From: Hymenobacter taeanensis | Lineage (GTDB): Bacteria; Bacteroidota; Bacteroidia; Cytophagales; Hymenobacteraceae | Direction of reading: 5' to 3' | Length of the DNA: 64,000 bases | NCBI RefSeq assembly: GCF_013137895.1 | Contig: NZ_CP053538.1 | Location: forward strand, 1,921,501 to 1,985,500 | Shown: positions 44,039 to 53,482 of the stretch, piece by piece | Layout: each line of letters starts with the position of its first letter | Numbering within the stretch: position 1 is the stretch's first letter | Notes under the pieces: model-generated | Told to the model about the DNA's origin: nothing | The model's database searches: none | Seen by the model: only the letters and a program-made list of their open reading frames with translations | Position numbers and translations under genes: made by a program

Positions 44039-44046
44039 TACCTTTG
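44039..44046 (+). promoter_or_regulatory. -7 promoter box of uvrA
   Basis: TACCTTTG, exact TAnnTTTG match, 24 nt before the ATG at 44071. No clear -33 TTG. Its position supports the upstream start of UvrA over an internal one at 44380. Confidence 0.45.
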
Positions 44047-44070
44047 CAGACTTATCCGCTTCGCTGTTGC

Positions 44071-47000
44071 ATGGCCAAAAAAACAACTGCCGCTTCTAGT
44101 TCTTCCACTTCGGCTGCTTCTAAAACCCAAGTAGCTCCTAAAGCTGACCGCCCGGCCAAACCAGCTGCTTCCAAAGCCGTTGCGCCAGCTCCAAAAGCGG
44201 CGAAGAAAGGGGCACCCCAGCCCGACCTAACAACTGCCAAAGGTGCGCAGCAGGCAGCTATAGCCTCCACGCCCCGATCTGAGCAGATTTCAGAAACCAT
44301 AGTGGCCTCTGCGGCTACTGCGCTGCCGGGCGTGCTGCCATCCTTGGTGCAGGGCCAGCTAGGCCAGCATGCCGCCGATATGGAGGCGCCCTTCATTGAA
44401 GTATACGGTGCCCGGGAGCACAACCTCAAAAACGTTTCCATCAAGATTCCGCGCGGCCGGCTGGTGGTATTCACTGGCATTTCAGGCTCGGGCAAGTCGT
44501 CGTTGGCCTTCGATACCATTTACGCCGAGGGCCAGCGCCGCTATATGGAGACTTTCTCGGCCTATGCTCGCAGCTTCATGGGTGGCCTAGAGCGCCCCGA
44601 TGTGGATAAGATTGAGGGTCTGTCGCCGGTTATCAGCATCGAGCAGAAAACTACCTCGCGCAACCCCCGCTCCACCGTGGGCACTATCACCGAGATTTAC
44701 GACTTCCTACGCCTGTTTTACGCCCGCACCGCCGAGGCGTTCAGCTATGCTACGGGCAAGAAGATGATCCGGCAGAGCGACGACCAGATCATCAACTACA
44801 TTCTCAAGCATTATAACGACAAGAAGCTGGTAGTGCTGGCGCCGGTAGTAAAAGGCCGCAAGGGCCATTACCGCGAGCTGTTTCAGCAGATTGCCAAGCT
44901 GGGCTTCACGAAGGTGCGAGTTGATGGCGAGCTGCTAGACATTACGCCCAAGATGCAGGTGGACCGCTACAAGATCCACGATATTGAGATTGTGATTGAC
45001 CGCTTGGTGGTGAAGGAGGAGGACCGGTTCCGCCTGTCGGGCTCGGCGCAGAATGCCCTCACCCACGGCAAAGGCACCATGCTGGTGCTGGCCCCCGACG
45101 AGAAAAACGAAGCTAAGAAGACGCAGTTCTTCTCGCGCTTCCTCATGGACCCCACCACCGGCATCGCCTACGACGACCCGGCGCCGAACACCTTTTCCTT
45201 CAACTCACCCTACGGCGCTTGCCCCGTTTGCAATGGCTTAGGTGAGGTGCAGGAAATCACCGAAGACTCGGTGATGCCGGATAAGAAGCTGAGCGTGAGC
45301 CGCGGCGGCATTGCGCCCTTGGGCGAGTACCGCGACATCTGGATTTTCCAGCAGCTAGGCCTCATCCTGAAAAAGAACAAGGCCAGCCTCAGCACGCCCA
45401 TCGAAAAGCTGCCCGAAGACTTGGTGCAACGCCTGCTTTATGGTGTGCCTGAGGACGAGGACGCCGACCCCAAAAAGCCAAACTATACCGAGCCGTTCGA
45501 GGGCATCATTCCCTTCCTGCAGCGCCAGATGGAGTCCGACTCGGAGAACATCCGGGAGTGGATTCAGCAGTACACCCAGGCCCAGGAGTGCCCCGAGTGC
45601 CACGGCTACCGCCTCAAAAAGGAGTCGTTGCACTTCAAGATTGCCGATAAGCACATTGGGGAGCTCTCGGTGATGGATTTGAGCGACCTGGCCGGTTGGT
45701 TTGAAGGCCTGGAGGACCGCCTCACGGACCGCCAGAATCTGATTGCGCGCGAGCTGCTGAAGGAGATTCGCAAGCGCATTGGCTTTCTGCTGGAAGTAGG
45801 CCTCGACTACCTGAACCTGCACCGCTCCGTGCGCACCCTCTCGGGCGGCGAAAGCCAGCGCATCCGCCTCGCTACTCAAATCGGTACCCAGCTGGTGGGA
45901 GTGCTCTACATTATGGACGAGCCCAGCATTGGCCTACACCAGCGCGACAATGAGCGCCTGATTAAGGCCCTGCAGCACCTGCGCGACCTGGGCAACTCCG
46001 TGATTGTAGTGGAGCACGACAAGGACATGATCATGCACGCCGACCACGTGCTGGACATTGGCCCCGGGGCCGGCATCCACGGCGGCCATATTGTGGCAGA
46101 AGGCTCACCTACCGAAATCTTCTCTTCGGGCAGCCTCACTTCGCAGTACCTGAGTGGGCAGAAACACATTGAGCTACGCAAGAAAAAGCGTACCGGCGAA
46201 GGCAACGAGCTAGTGCTGAAGGGTGCCAAAGGGCACAACCTCAAAAACGTCACGGCCAAGTTTCCGCTGGGTAAGCTCATTGCCGTAACGGGCGTATCAG
46301 GCTCGGGCAAATCGTCGCTCATCCACGATACGCTGTACCCTATTCTGAACCAGCACTTCTTCAACGCCAAGCGCGAGCCACTGGCCTACGACAAGGTTGA
46401 AGGCTTGGAATTTATTGATAAGGTGATTGAAGTAGACCAGTCGCCAATTGGCCGTACGCCGCGCTCCAACCCGGCTACGTATACCGGCGTGTTCACCGAG
46501 ATTCGCCAGCTGTTCTCCTCGTTGCCAGAAGCAAAGATTCGGGGCTACGGACCAGGCCGTTTCTCGTTCAACGTAAAGGGGGGGCGCTGCGAAACCTGCG
46601 AGGGGGCCGGCATGCGCACTATCGAGATGAACTTCCTGCCCGATGTGCACGTGCCCTGCGAAACCTGCAAAGGCCGCCGCTACAACCGCGAAACGCTGGA
46701 AGTGCGCTTTAAAGGCAAGTCCATCACCGACGTGCTCGACATGACGGTGGAGAAAGCCGTGGAGTTCTTTGAGTTTCAGCCCCGCATCCTGCGCAAAATT
46801 CAGACCCTGAACGAAGTAGGCCTCGGCTACCTCACGCTAGGCCAGCAGGCCACCACGCTCTCAGGTGGCGAAGCCCAGCGCGTGAAACTGGCTACCGAAC
46901 TCAGCAAGAAGGACACCGGCAAGACCTTCTACATTCTCGACGAGCCCACTACTGGCCTACACTTCGAGGACATCAACCATCTCGCCGACGTGCTCCAGAA

Positions 47001-47244
47001 GCTTGCCGACAAAGGCAACACAGTGCTCATCATTGAGCATAACCTCGACCTGATTAAGGTGGCCGACCACATCATCGACATCGGGCCGGAAGGTGGCGCG
47101 GGCGGTGGTACCATTGTGGCGCAAGGCACACCGGAGCAGGTGGCCAAGTCGGGCAAGGGGCATACCAGCCGCTTCCTGGCCGAAGAGCTTCGCACCAGTA
47201 AGTATGCCACGGAGCCTGCTGGCAAGACAGAAAAAGCAGCGTAG
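44071..47244 (+). CDS. uvrA: Excinuclease ABC subunit A with N-terminal basic extension
   Basis: 1057 residues. Damage-recognition ATPase of nucleotide excision repair, dimer working with UvrB. The canonical protein begins at about residue 104 ('[20 protein letters not shown]'); the first 103 residues are an Ala/Lys/Ser/Pro-rich tail ('[20 protein letters not shown]'), histone H1-like. Core: Walker A '[20 protein letters not shown]', zinc site 'CPVCNGLG' with 'CPECHGYRL', signature '[16 protein letters not shown]', Walker B '[12 protein letters not shown]'; second half Walker A '[18 protein letters not shown]', zinc finger 'CETCEGAG' to '[10 protein letters not shown]', signature '[15 protein letters not shown]' and '[13 protein letters not shown]'. 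An alternative start at 44380 would give the usual length. Confidence 0.97.
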   Translation: MAKKTTAASSSSTSAASKTQVAPKADRPAKPAASKAVAPAPKAAKKGAPQPDLTTAKGAQQAAIASTPRSEQISETIVASAATALPGVLPSLVQGQLGQHAADMEAPFIEVYGAREHNLKNVSIKIPRGRLVVFTGISGSGKSSLAFDTIYAEGQRRYMETFSAYARSFMGGLERPDVDKIEGLSPVISIEQKTTSRNPRSTVGTITEIYDFLRLFYARTAEAFSYATGKKMIRQSDDQIINYILKHYNDKKLVVLAPVVKGRKGHYRELFQQIAKLGFTKVRVDGELLDITPKMQVDRYKIHDIEIVIDRLVVKEEDRFRLSGSAQNALTHGKGTMLVLAPDEKNEAKKTQFFSRFLMDPTTGIAYDDPAPNTFSFNSPYGACPVCNGLGEVQEITEDSVMPDKKLSVSRGGIAPLGEYRDIWIFQQLGLILKKNKASLSTPIEKLPEDLVQRLLYGVPEDEDADPKKPNYTEPFEGIIPFLQRQMESDSENIREWIQQYTQAQECPECHGYRLKKESLHFKIADKHIGELSVMDLSDLAGWFEGLEDRLTDRQNLIARELLKEIRKRIGFLLEVGLDYLNLHRSVRTLSGGESQRIRLATQIGTQLVGVLYIMDEPSIGLHQRDNERLIKALQHLRDLGNSVIVVEHDKDMIMHADHVLDIGPGAGIHGGHIVAEGSPTEIFSSGSLTSQYLSGQKHIELRKKKRTGEGNELVLKGAKGHNLKNVTAKFPLGKLIAVTGVSGSGKSSLIHDTLYPILNQHFFNAKREPLAYDKVEGLEFIDKVIEVDQSPIGRTPRSNPATYTGVFTEIRQLFSSLPEAKIRGYGPGRFSFNVKGGRCETCEGAGMRTIEMNFLPDVHVPCETCKGRRYNRETLEVRFKGKSITDVLDMTVEKAVEFFEFQPRILRKIQTLNEVGLGYLTLGQQATTLSGGEAQRVKLATELSKKDTGKTFYILDEPTTGLHFEDINHLADVLQKLADKGNTVLIIEHNLDLIKVADHIIDIGPEGGAGGGTIVAQGTPEQVAKSGKGHTSRFLAEELRTSKYATEPAGKTEKAA

Positions 47245-47282
47245 AGTAATATATAACTAGCTGACCCTGTTTAGAAAACTAG

Positions 47283-47336
47283 AATCCTGTACATAGCGCA
47301 ATCTTAATATATTTTGCGCTGTGTACAGGATTTTTG
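47283..47336 (+). terminator. Terminator of uvrA, 18-bp stem
   Basis: AATCCTGTACATAGCGCA (47283-47300) pairs with TGCGCTGTGTACAGGATT (47315-47332), one mismatch, followed by TTTT. Confidence 0.8.
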
Positions 47337-47369
47337 TATGTTAAGGGCTTGCTCTATAACATTCCCACT

Positions 47370-47774
47370 ATGAAGGTTCTGCTTTTTCCCGCCCTCCTGA
47401 CCGTTGCAATACTCACTGCCCCTCCCAAAGGCACCCATTGGACTGGCACTGCCAATATCGGACAGCAGGAGAACAAGATCAATTTTGAGGTATCTGCCGA
47501 TGGCAAACATCTATCGAGCTTAACGTTTGATGGGTTTTGGAACTGCTCAGGCAAGCAGGCCAAGCGTACTATTGGGCCTCAGGAAATTTTCGAGATACAA
47601 GACGGGAAGGTGCAAGGCGTAGTACAAGACGCTTCCAGCGGGGGCTTACTACGTTTTGTGTTGCAGGGCGACTTTGTTGGAAAAGCCGTGCGCCAGAAAG
47701 AGTTCCGCATGAACCTCTCTGCCTCACCCTGCGAAACCTATACCGTGCAATGGGTAGCGGCACCTGCTGAGTAG
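47370..47774 (+). CDS. Small exported protein, function unknown
   Basis: 134 residues from the ATG at 47370. A short signal-like N-terminus ('MKVLLFPALLTVAILTAPPK'); the rest is beta-rich, with two Cys ('GFWNCSGKQ' and 'ASPCETYTVQW') that could form a disulphide. No recognised domain. It follows uvrA after a terminator, so it has its own expression. A hairpin at 47959-47990 lies further downstream. Confidence 0.55.
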   Translation: MKVLLFPALLTVAILTAPPKGTHWTGTANIGQQENKINFEVSADGKHLSSLTFDGFWNCSGKQAKRTIGPQEIFEIQDGKVQGVVQDASSGGLLRFVLQGDFVGKAVRQKEFRMNLSASPCETYTVQWVAAPAE

Positions 47775-47958
47775 CTTGGTGCCCGCAAACGGTTGCGGAA
47801 CTCTTCGCTGGGTAATCTATTGGTAGCCAAGGGCTGGGCGATACGCATTTAATATCCTAAGCACGTTAACAGTAGGTGCTTTTGAACGGTAGCCACGGAA
47901 GAATTCGGTACCTAAAACACTGCTACCTGAATTCTTGGCTCTTGCCATAGAAATTAAA

Positions 47959-47990
47959 AAAAGCTGCCTCCAATGAAGGAAGCAGCTTTT
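47959..47990 (-). terminator. Terminator hairpin of the DUF4142 gene at 48034
   Basis: AAAAGCTGCCTCC (47959-47971) and GGAAGCAGCTTTT (47978-47990) pair except at one position, with a T-tract on the minus strand. 44 bp past the stop codon of the minus-strand gene. Confidence 0.75.
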
Positions 47991-48033
47991 CAAGGATAGG
48001 TAGTATCAGTAGATACCAGCTATAAGGCTATGC

Positions 48034-48681
48034 TTACATGCTGCTGAACATCTTCAGGTGGGATTCAACTACGGGTGTAACCTTAGCAATGAAGCCCTGC
48101 ACTTCTGTGTCTTTGGTCATTTGCTGAGCAGCAGCCAACGTGTTAAGCGTCTTTTGGTGGTCCATCTTCATTTGCTGCACGTACTTGGTCTCGAATTCCT
48201 TACCCGAGAGCTTGCGCATATCAGCGGCAATGGCCTTATGCTCGGCGTCCATATCGGCCGGCAGGGTCACGTTCTTCTTTTCGGCAATGGTCTTCAGATC
48301 AGCCGTTGACTTGGTGTGGTCCGTAATCATCATGTTGGCGTGGTCTTTCACCATGCCCGTCACACCTTTTTCTAGGGCCAGCTTGCTCAGCTGAATCTCG
48401 TTTTGGTCGCTGGCCGCCGCCGACTTCATGAACTCAGCATCGGTAGCGTGAGGAGCGGTGGGGCCATTAGGGTCTGCCATAGTCGAGCCTCCAGCCATAC
48501 TAGTATCGGTAGGCATAGCGGTGTTGGTATTAGCCCCCGCAGAATCGGTGTTGGTGGTGCCCATGGCATCATTAGCGGGTGCCGAGGTAGCATCCGTAGT
48601 GCCCGTGGTAGAGTCGTTGGTGGAGCAGGCAGTGGTAGCCATAAGGGCAGCTACGGCCATACTTAGCAGAGTGCGTTTCAT
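48034..48681 (-). CDS. DUF4142 lipoprotein
   Basis: 215 residues. Lipobox 'MATTAC' (Cys19) after 'MKRTLLSMAVAALMATTACS', then a Ser/Thr/Gly-rich low-complexity linker ('TTGTTDATSAPANDAMGTTN', about 25-75) and a four-helix DUF4142 domain (about 80-215): 'DAEFMKSAAASDQNEIQLSK', 'VKDHANMMITDHTKSTADLK', 'TLPADMDAEHKAIAADMRK' and 'VTPVVESHLKMF'. Ferritin-like helical bundle by family, but the His/Glu positions do not form an obvious metal site. It is the last of four tandem genes; the N-terminal seven residues 'MKRTLLS' are identical to those of the adjacent paralog. Function of DUF4142 unknown. Confidence 0.82.
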   Translation of the reverse strand: MKRTLLSMAVAALMATTACSTNDSTTGTTDATSAPANDAMGTTNTDSAGANTNTAMPTDTSMAGGSTMADPNGPTAPHATDAEFMKSAAASDQNEIQLSKLALEKGVTGMVKDHANMMITDHTKSTADLKTIAEKKNVTLPADMDAEHKAIAADMRKLSGKEFETKYVQQMKMDHQKTLNTLAAAQQMTKDTEVQGFIAKVTPVVESHLKMFSSM

Positions 48682-48729
48682 AGTTTGTAGGAAGGTTGGT
48701 TGGATGGGGAATAAAAAAGGAATAACAGC

Positions 48730-49332
48730 TTACTTCCGGGCCTCTACGGCAGCGCTCATTTTTTGCGCCATTTCTAGGTGGTGCTGTAGTATGGGCACCT
48801 GCTTGGCAGCAAATGCTTTAATCTCCGGGTCAGACGCCTTCACTGAAGCTTCCGTGAATTCATTCACGTCTTCTTGGTGGTCTTTGGTCATCTCCTTCAG
48901 GTATTCTTTATCCATGGCTACCCCTTGCTCCTCCGTAACATCTTTCATCACCTTCTGATGATCGTCGCCGAGAGTGGTGGGGAGCGTGATATTCTTCTTA
49001 GCCGCCAAAGCCTTGAGTTCAGCATTTGCTTTGGTGTGGTCTTCTACCATCTTATTGGCAAATTCCCGGGCTTCGGCAGTGGTTGCTTTTGCGGCCACCG
49101 CCTGGCCTAGCTGTACCTCCAGCATGCCACCGCTGGCGGCTTTCGCCATAAACTCCGAGTCAAAGTTTTTACTGTTTTCCGTTACGTCACCCATTTCCGA
49201 ATTGGGAGTGGCAGTTTCGTTCTTCGCCTCATTCGTTTCCTCAGCCTGTTTAACTGAGTCTTGAGAGTTACACGCAGTAGTGCCGGCAAGAAGTGCCGCA
49301 GAACAGACCAGGGAAAGAAGAGTGCGTTTCAT
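48730..49332 (-). CDS. DUF4142 lipoprotein (paralog 2)
   Basis: 200 residues from the ATG at 49330-49332. Lipobox 'LLAGTTAC' after 'MKRTLLSLVCSAALLAGTTA'. DUF4142 bundle: 'DSEFMAKAASGGMLEVQLGQ', 'EFANKMVEDHTKANAELKAL', 'ITLPTTLGDDHQKVMKDVTE', 'FAAKQVPILQHHLEMAQKMS'. The linker is shorter and more acidic than in paralog 1. It starts 82 bp after the small lipoprotein gene and ends 48 bp before paralog 1, the same operon by spacing. Confidence 0.82.
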   Translation of the reverse strand: MKRTLLSLVCSAALLAGTTACNSQDSVKQAEETNEAKNETATPNSEMGDVTENSKNFDSEFMAKAASGGMLEVQLGQAVAAKATTAEAREFANKMVEDHTKANAELKALAAKKNITLPTTLGDDHQKVMKDVTEEQGVAMDKEYLKEMTKDHQEDVNEFTEASVKASDPEIKAFAAKQVPILQHHLEMAQKMSAAVEARK

Positions 49333-49414
49333 GGAAAAAAAGTTGAGGGGAGTGGTAGAAAGCGGGCAAACAGCCAAGGCCTAAGCAGGCCGTGGGGGGT
49401 ATGTCGGGTCAGAG

Positions 49415-49639
49415 CTACTTGGCAGCGGCCTCGGCGGAGTCAGCGTCGGCGGTTATGGTAGGGCCAGCGTTGTTGTCAATCACAACTGCATCGGCTTTCA
49501 CACCGCCATCAGCGGCGGCTGAGTCCATGTTGGTTACGGCAGTGCCGGCAGTGCCGTCGGTGCGTTGCTCGGCATTGCCGCAGCTGCTGAATGTGAGAGC
49601 CGCAAAAAGAGAAAGAATGGAAAGAATGCGCAGTTTCAT
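49415..49639 (-). CDS. Small lipoprotein, function unknown
   Basis: 74 residues: signal peptide with lipobox 'LTFSSC' (Cys20) and a short acidic Ala/Asp/Thr-rich mature part that ends 'DADSAEAAAK'. No domain. It lies between two DUF4142 genes on the same strand, and the mature part resembles the linker of the neighbouring DUF4142 lipoproteins, so it may be a paralog that lost the helical domain. Confidence 0.6.
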   Translation of the reverse strand: MKLRILSILSLFAALTFSSCGNAEQRTDGTAGTAVTNMDSAAADGGVKADAVVIDNNAGPTITADADSAEAAAK

Positions 49640-49674
49640 ATAGGTTGGTTAAGTAAATGGAGTAGGAGAGAGGA

Positions 49675-50250
49675 TTATTTTTTGAGTTTGTCCTGTAGTT
49701 GTTCCGCCGCTTCCAAATGCTGTTTCAGCACGGGTAGCTGCTGGTTGGCGTACTGCCGAATGTCGCCGTCGTAGGCGTCGTCGCGCATATCATCGGTTTC
49801 ATCAACTGCTTTTTTATGAACATCAATCAGCAGGTCAGTGTATTTCTGATCGAAGGAGGCGCCGTTAAGGGCTGCTACCTGGCCTAGTGATGTAGCCAAG
49901 TCGCCGCCTAGGCCAGTAGGGAGTACAATGCTTTTTTGCCCGGCCAGCGTTTGCAGATTCTGCTGGCTGCCGGCGTGAGCAGCTACCAGGCTTTGAGCCA
50001 ATGCTTTTACCTCCGCCGATGCTGACTTGGTTTGCGCTAGCTGGCTCACATCACGCACAAACATGTTGCGGTTAGCTGAATTAACCACGTACTCAGCATC
50101 ACGCGACTGCTTCTCGGTAATTGCCTCATCGCCAATGCGCTTTTCATTCTGAAACTTTGCTTCTGCTACCGGGTCTTTGTTGCTTTCGCCGGAAGAGCAC
50201 GCAAAGGCGGCTGGTAGGAGCAGCAGGAGCAACACGCGGGAAACTGACAT
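49675..50250 (-). CDS. DUF4142 lipoprotein (paralog 3, first gene of the cluster)
   Basis: 191 residues. Lipobox 'LLPAAFAC' (about Cys18). Four-helix domain with 'DAEYVVNSANRNMFVRDVSQ', 'LAQSLVAAHAGSQQNLQTLA', 'SIVLPTGLGGDLATSLGQ' and 'ANQQLPVLKQHLEAAEQLQD'. More diverged than the other two copies and without the low-complexity linker. It heads a row of four genes (50250 to 48034), all lipoproteins. Confidence 0.8.
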   Translation of the reverse strand: MSVSRVLLLLLLPAAFACSSGESNKDPVAEAKFQNEKRIGDEAITEKQSRDAEYVVNSANRNMFVRDVSQLAQTKSASAEVKALAQSLVAAHAGSQQNLQTLAGQKSIVLPTGLGGDLATSLGQVAALNGASFDQKYTDLLIDVHKKAVDETDDMRDDAYDGDIRQYANQQLPVLKQHLEAAEQLQDKLKK

Positions 50251-50398
50251 ATAGACAATGAATTACCGGGTAGGAAGAAGAGTGCAATTGGGCTATACGC
50301 ACCCTTGTGTTTGGAGTTGGGGTAGGGGTTTCCAAAAAAAGTTCCATAGTGGGTTAAACTTTCTTAACTAGCTATAATCAAAGGCCCGAAATTCGTTC

Positions 50399-50419
50399 TC
50401 ACCTCTCTCACTTCACCTC
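50399..50419. repeat. Short GAGGTGA-type repeat
   Basis: TCACCTCTCTCACTTCACCTC, reverse reading GAGGTGAAGTGAGAGAGGTGA; related to the octamer arrays at 57403 and 57610. Lies 11 bp before the ATG of the next gene. Confidence 0.45.
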
Positions 50420-50429
50420 TTTGCTCCCC

Positions 50430-51278
50430 ATGGTAAGATCTACCCTCTCGCTGTTTACTGGCCTAGTGCTGGCAGGCAGCCTTCTAACCTTCACCTCCTG
50501 CGATAAAAGCAACGACCCAACGGATTCGGTCGCAACCGTTTCGGCGGAAGACCAAAGTGTAGCAGAAGATGAGAATGCCGCGCTCGGGGATATTGTGGAG
50601 GCAGCTTCGCCCGCTGATGTTACAGAAGCCAGCAGCCCGGCCACAGAATCTTCAGATCTGGTGCGCCTCGCCGGCTCCTGCTTCACCCGGACCTATAACG
50701 CCGCTACCCGCACCCTCACCCTCGACTTTGGCCCTACCAACTGTGTAGGTCCCAATGGAGTAGCCCGCCGCGGCAAAGTAGTGGCTGTATTCGCCGGCCC
50801 GTATCGCCAGGCTGGGGCCAGCGTTACTATTTCACTGGTAGACTACTACCGCAACGATAATCTGCATACCGGCACGCGTACCATTACCAATCTGGGCAAT
50901 GGCTCTTGGGCGCTGAGTGTGCAGAACGCCAGCGTAACCACTACCGCGGGCACGCACACCTGGTCATCGCAGCGCCAGTACACTCGCACGACCGGCGGCG
51001 CTACCCGCACTATTCTTGATGATACTTACTCCGTAACCGGCCAGGCCAGCGGCACCAACCGCAAAGGCATCAGCTACACGGCTACCATCGAGCAGCCACT
51101 TATAAAGGAATTCCGGCTGGGTTGTGCCCGCACGTTTGTAGCCGGCACTGTGCGCCTCATCAACGCAAAGGAGCAGACCCTCCTGCTTAACTATGATCCC
51201 ACGGGCACGCAGGCCTGCGATAATATCGCCTCCGTCACCATTAATGGCAAAACTCACCTTATTCGGTGCGGTCGGTAG
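50430..51278 (+). CDS. Lipoprotein, function unknown
   Basis: 282 residues from the ATG at 50430. Signal peptide with lipobox 'LLTFTSC' and an acidic Ala/Ser/Glu linker (about 25-75), then a beta-rich domain that includes 'GSCFTRTYNAATRTLTLDFG', 'CVGPNGVARRGKVVAVFAG' and 'TTAGTHTWSSQRQYTRTTGG', ending 'TINGKTHLIRCGR'. Six or so Cys residues in the mature part. No recognised domain. Convergent with ispD through a hairpin terminator. Confidence 0.65.
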   Translation: MVRSTLSLFTGLVLAGSLLTFTSCDKSNDPTDSVATVSAEDQSVAEDENAALGDIVEAASPADVTEASSPATESSDLVRLAGSCFTRTYNAATRTLTLDFGPTNCVGPNGVARRGKVVAVFAGPYRQAGASVTISLVDYYRNDNLHTGTRTITNLGNGSWALSVQNASVTTTAGTHTWSSQRQYTRTTGGATRTILDDTYSVTGQASGTNRKGISYTATIEQPLIKEFRLGCARTFVAGTVRLINAKEQTLLLNYDPTGTQACDNIASVTINGKTHLIRCGR

Positions 51279-51287
51279 CTGTTAGCT

Positions 51288-51359
51288 TAAACAAATAATA
51301 AGCCCGCCAAGCGTGTCTGATTCCATGATAGAATCAGGCGCACTTGGCGGGCTTGTTTA
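51288..51359. terminator. Bidirectional terminator, 24-bp stem
   Basis: Arms at 51300-51323 and 51331-51354 with two mismatches, extended by TAAACAA/TTGTTTA at the outer ends. Serves the lipoprotein gene (plus) and ispD (minus). Confidence 0.8.
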
Positions 51360-51397
51360 TGAAGTGGCCTAGGGCAGGCAGGCAGTCAGGATATGGC

Positions 51398-52120
51398 CTA
51401 GTGCGAAGGAGCCTGGAGTAGCGCCTCGGCAAGCACTAAGTCCTCTGGAGTAGTAATTTTCAGGTTTCGATAGTCGCCGGCCACTAACTGAATGGGGTGC
51501 AGATCTTCTACTACGCTGGCATCATCGGTGAAGGTGGTCAGCTCTGGTAGCTGGTAAGCCCGTTGTAGCAGCTGCAGCTCAAAGCACTGCGGGGTTTGCA
51601 CCAACCGGAGGCGGGAACGATCGAGGGCAAAGGAGCCCTGCTGGCTTACGCTTCGCACGGAGTCTTTGGGGGCTACGGCTGCCACGGCGGCGCCATAGGC
51701 CTCTGCTGCGGCATATGTGGCCTCAATAACGGAAATCGTCACTAGGGGGCGTACCCCATCATGAACCGCTACTGTACCCGCTGTATGGCTCTTCAAGTGA
51801 GCAAGGCCGTTACGTACCGATGCCCACCGGGAGTGGCCGCCCGCTACTACGGTGTGCGCAATGGCTACGTGGTGCTGAGCACAGAGCTGCTGCCAGCTGT
51901 CGAACTGATCCGGGGGGAGTACCACCACGCATTCCTGCACGCGCAGGGAGGCTTCTGTGAACCGCCGGAGAGTATGCAGTAACACGGGCTCACCCAGCAA
52001 CTCCAGAAACTGCTTGGGCCGCCCGGCCCCCATGCGGGTACCGCTGCCACCGGCTACCAGAATAGCAAAGCGTGGAGTTACTGAAGAAGCAGGGCCGGGG
52101 GAAGCAGGCGAGTCAGGCAT
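51398..52120 (-). CDS. ispD: 2-C-methyl-D-erythritol 4-phosphate cytidylyltransferase
   Basis: 240 residues from the ATG at 52118-52120; upstream in-frame starts lie at 52153 and, inside the queA terminator, 52183. Third step of the MEP isoprenoid pathway: MEP + CTP to CDP-ME. CTP-binding 'AILVAGGSGTRMGAGRPKQF' (Gly-rich loop with the Arg and Lys contacts), then 'VAVHDGVRPLV', 'AAVAAVAPKDSVR', 'LVQTPQCFEL' and the C-terminal 'GDYRNLKITTPEDLVLAEAL'. Usual length. It follows queA by 124 bp with a terminator between. Isoprenoid supply links it loosely to crtY at 56232. Confidence 0.95.
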   Translation of the reverse strand: MPDSPASPGPASSVTPRFAILVAGGSGTRMGAGRPKQFLELLGEPVLLHTLRRFTEASLRVQECVVVLPPDQFDSWQQLCAQHHVAIAHTVVAGGHSRWASVRNGLAHLKSHTAGTVAVHDGVRPLVTISVIEATYAAAEAYGAAVAAVAPKDSVRSVSQQGSFALDRSRLRLVQTPQCFELQLLQRAYQLPELTTFTDDASVVEDLHPIQLVAGDYRNLKITTPEDLVLAEALLQAPSH

Positions 52121-52165
52121 GGCGGCGGATAGATAGAGCTGTAAAGTACGCATGCCCGCAAATAC

Positions 52166-52200
52166 AAAACGCCGAATACCCACAGGATATTCGGCGTTTT
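52166..52200 (-). terminator. Terminator of queA
   Basis: AAAACGCCGAATACC (52166-52180) pairs with GGATATTCGGCGTTTT (52185-52200) with one bulge; 44 bp past the queA stop. Confidence 0.75.
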
Positions 52201-52244
52201 TGCTGCAGCCACGCCTGGTTAAGGCTAGGCCACTGCGGCATTCC

Positions 52245-53294
52245 TTACAGAATCAGCATGGCGTCGCCGTAGCTGAAGAATTTGTATTTCTCTTTGATAG
52301 CCAGCTGATAAGCCTCTATCAGGAGTTCGTGGCCAGCAAAAGCCGAGGCCATCATCATCAACGTGCTCTCCGGAGTATGGAAGTTGGTGAGCAGCGCATT
52401 TGAGATTTTGAAGTCATACGGAGGGAAGATAAACTTATCTGTCCAGCCTTCCGTGGGCTTCAGGCGGGAGTGCGCTGATACCGATGACTCCATGGCGCGC
52501 ATAGAGGTAGTGCCAATGGCGCAAACGCGCTTCTTAGCGTCCAGGGCCCGGTTTACTACCGCCGCCGAGTCTGCCGGTACGATAAAGTTTTCCGAGTCCA
52601 TCTTGTGCTTGGTCAGGTCTTCCACATCTACGGGGCGGAAGGTGCCCAGACCTACGTGCAGGGTTACCGGCACCACATCTACTCCTTTGATTTCCAGGCG
52701 CTTCATTACCTCGCGGGTAAAGTGCAGGCCCGCTGAAGGAGCGGCCACGGCACCTGTATGCTTGGCATAAATAGTCTGGTAGCGCTCTTTGTCGGCGGCT
52801 TCCGTTTCGCGGGGGATGAACTCCTTGGGAATGGGCGTTTCGCCCAGGTCGTGCAGCGCCTTATAGAACTCCTCATCAGAGCCATCAAACAGGAATTTAA
52901 TGGTCCGGCCGCGCGAAGTGGTGTTGTCAATAACTTCAGCTACCATGTCGCTTTCGCCGAAGTAGAGCTTGTTGCCTACCCGAATTTTTCGGGCCGGGTC
53001 AACCAGCACATCCCACAAGTGGATTTCTTTGTTCAGCTCACGCAGGAGGAAAACCTCGATTTTGGCGCCGGTTTTCTCTTTGTTACCATACAGGCGGGCC
53101 GGGAATACTTTCGTGTCGTTTACCACGAAAACATCGCCTTCGCCGAAGTACTCGATGATATCTTTGAATACGCGGTGTTCAATCTTGCCGCTGTCGCGGT
53201 GCAACACCATCAGGCGAGATTCGTCTCGGTTTTTGGCCGGGTGCTGTGCCAGTAAGTTTTCAGGCAGGTCAAATTTGAACTCGGACAGTTTCAT
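52245..53294 (-). CDS. queA: S-adenosylmethionine:tRNA ribosyltransferase-isomerase
   Basis: 349 residues from the ATG at 53292-53294 ('[20 protein letters not shown]', the family's exact N-terminus). Adds the epoxycyclopentanediol ring of queuosine to tRNA by transfer of ribosyl from SAM. Other motifs: '[15 protein letters not shown]', '[10 protein letters not shown]', '[13 protein letters not shown]' and '[19 protein letters not shown]'. Usual length. Preceded by a -7 box at 53343-53350. Other queuosine genes are not in the window. Confidence 0.98.
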   Translation of the reverse strand: MKLSEFKFDLPENLLAQHPAKNRDESRLMVLHRDSGKIEHRVFKDIIEYFGEGDVFVVNDTKVFPARLYGNKEKTGAKIEVFLLRELNKEIHLWDVLVDPARKIRVGNKLYFGESDMVAEVIDNTTSRGRTIKFLFDGSDEEFYKALHDLGETPIPKEFIPRETEAADKERYQTIYAKHTGAVAAPSAGLHFTREVMKRLEIKGVDVVPVTLHVGLGTFRPVDVEDLTKHKMDSENFIVPADSAAVVNRALDAKKRVCAIGTTSMRAMESSVSAHSRLKPTEGWTDKFIFPPYDFKISNALLTNFHTPESTLMMMASAFAGHELLIEAYQLAIKEKYKFFSYGDAMLIL

Positions 53295-53342
53295 GGGCCA
53301 GACAGGGCAATAGGTGGGGAACCTAATGAAAAAATTGAGCCG

Positions 53343-53350
53343 CAAAAGTA
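53343..53350 (-). promoter_or_regulatory. -7 promoter box of queA
   Basis: TACTTTTG on the minus strand, exact TAnnTTTG, 48 nt before the ATG. Confidence 0.5.
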
Positions 53351-53482
53351 GTCATTCGAGCCGGATTAATCGTTACTTTTCGCCCGAAAAGGTGAGGCCC
53401 CGCTCCACTGAGCTACTGCTTAATCGGTTATACTGATACGTTTACGGTTCCGGCTACTACTCCGGCCTCATCCCGGCCCCTC

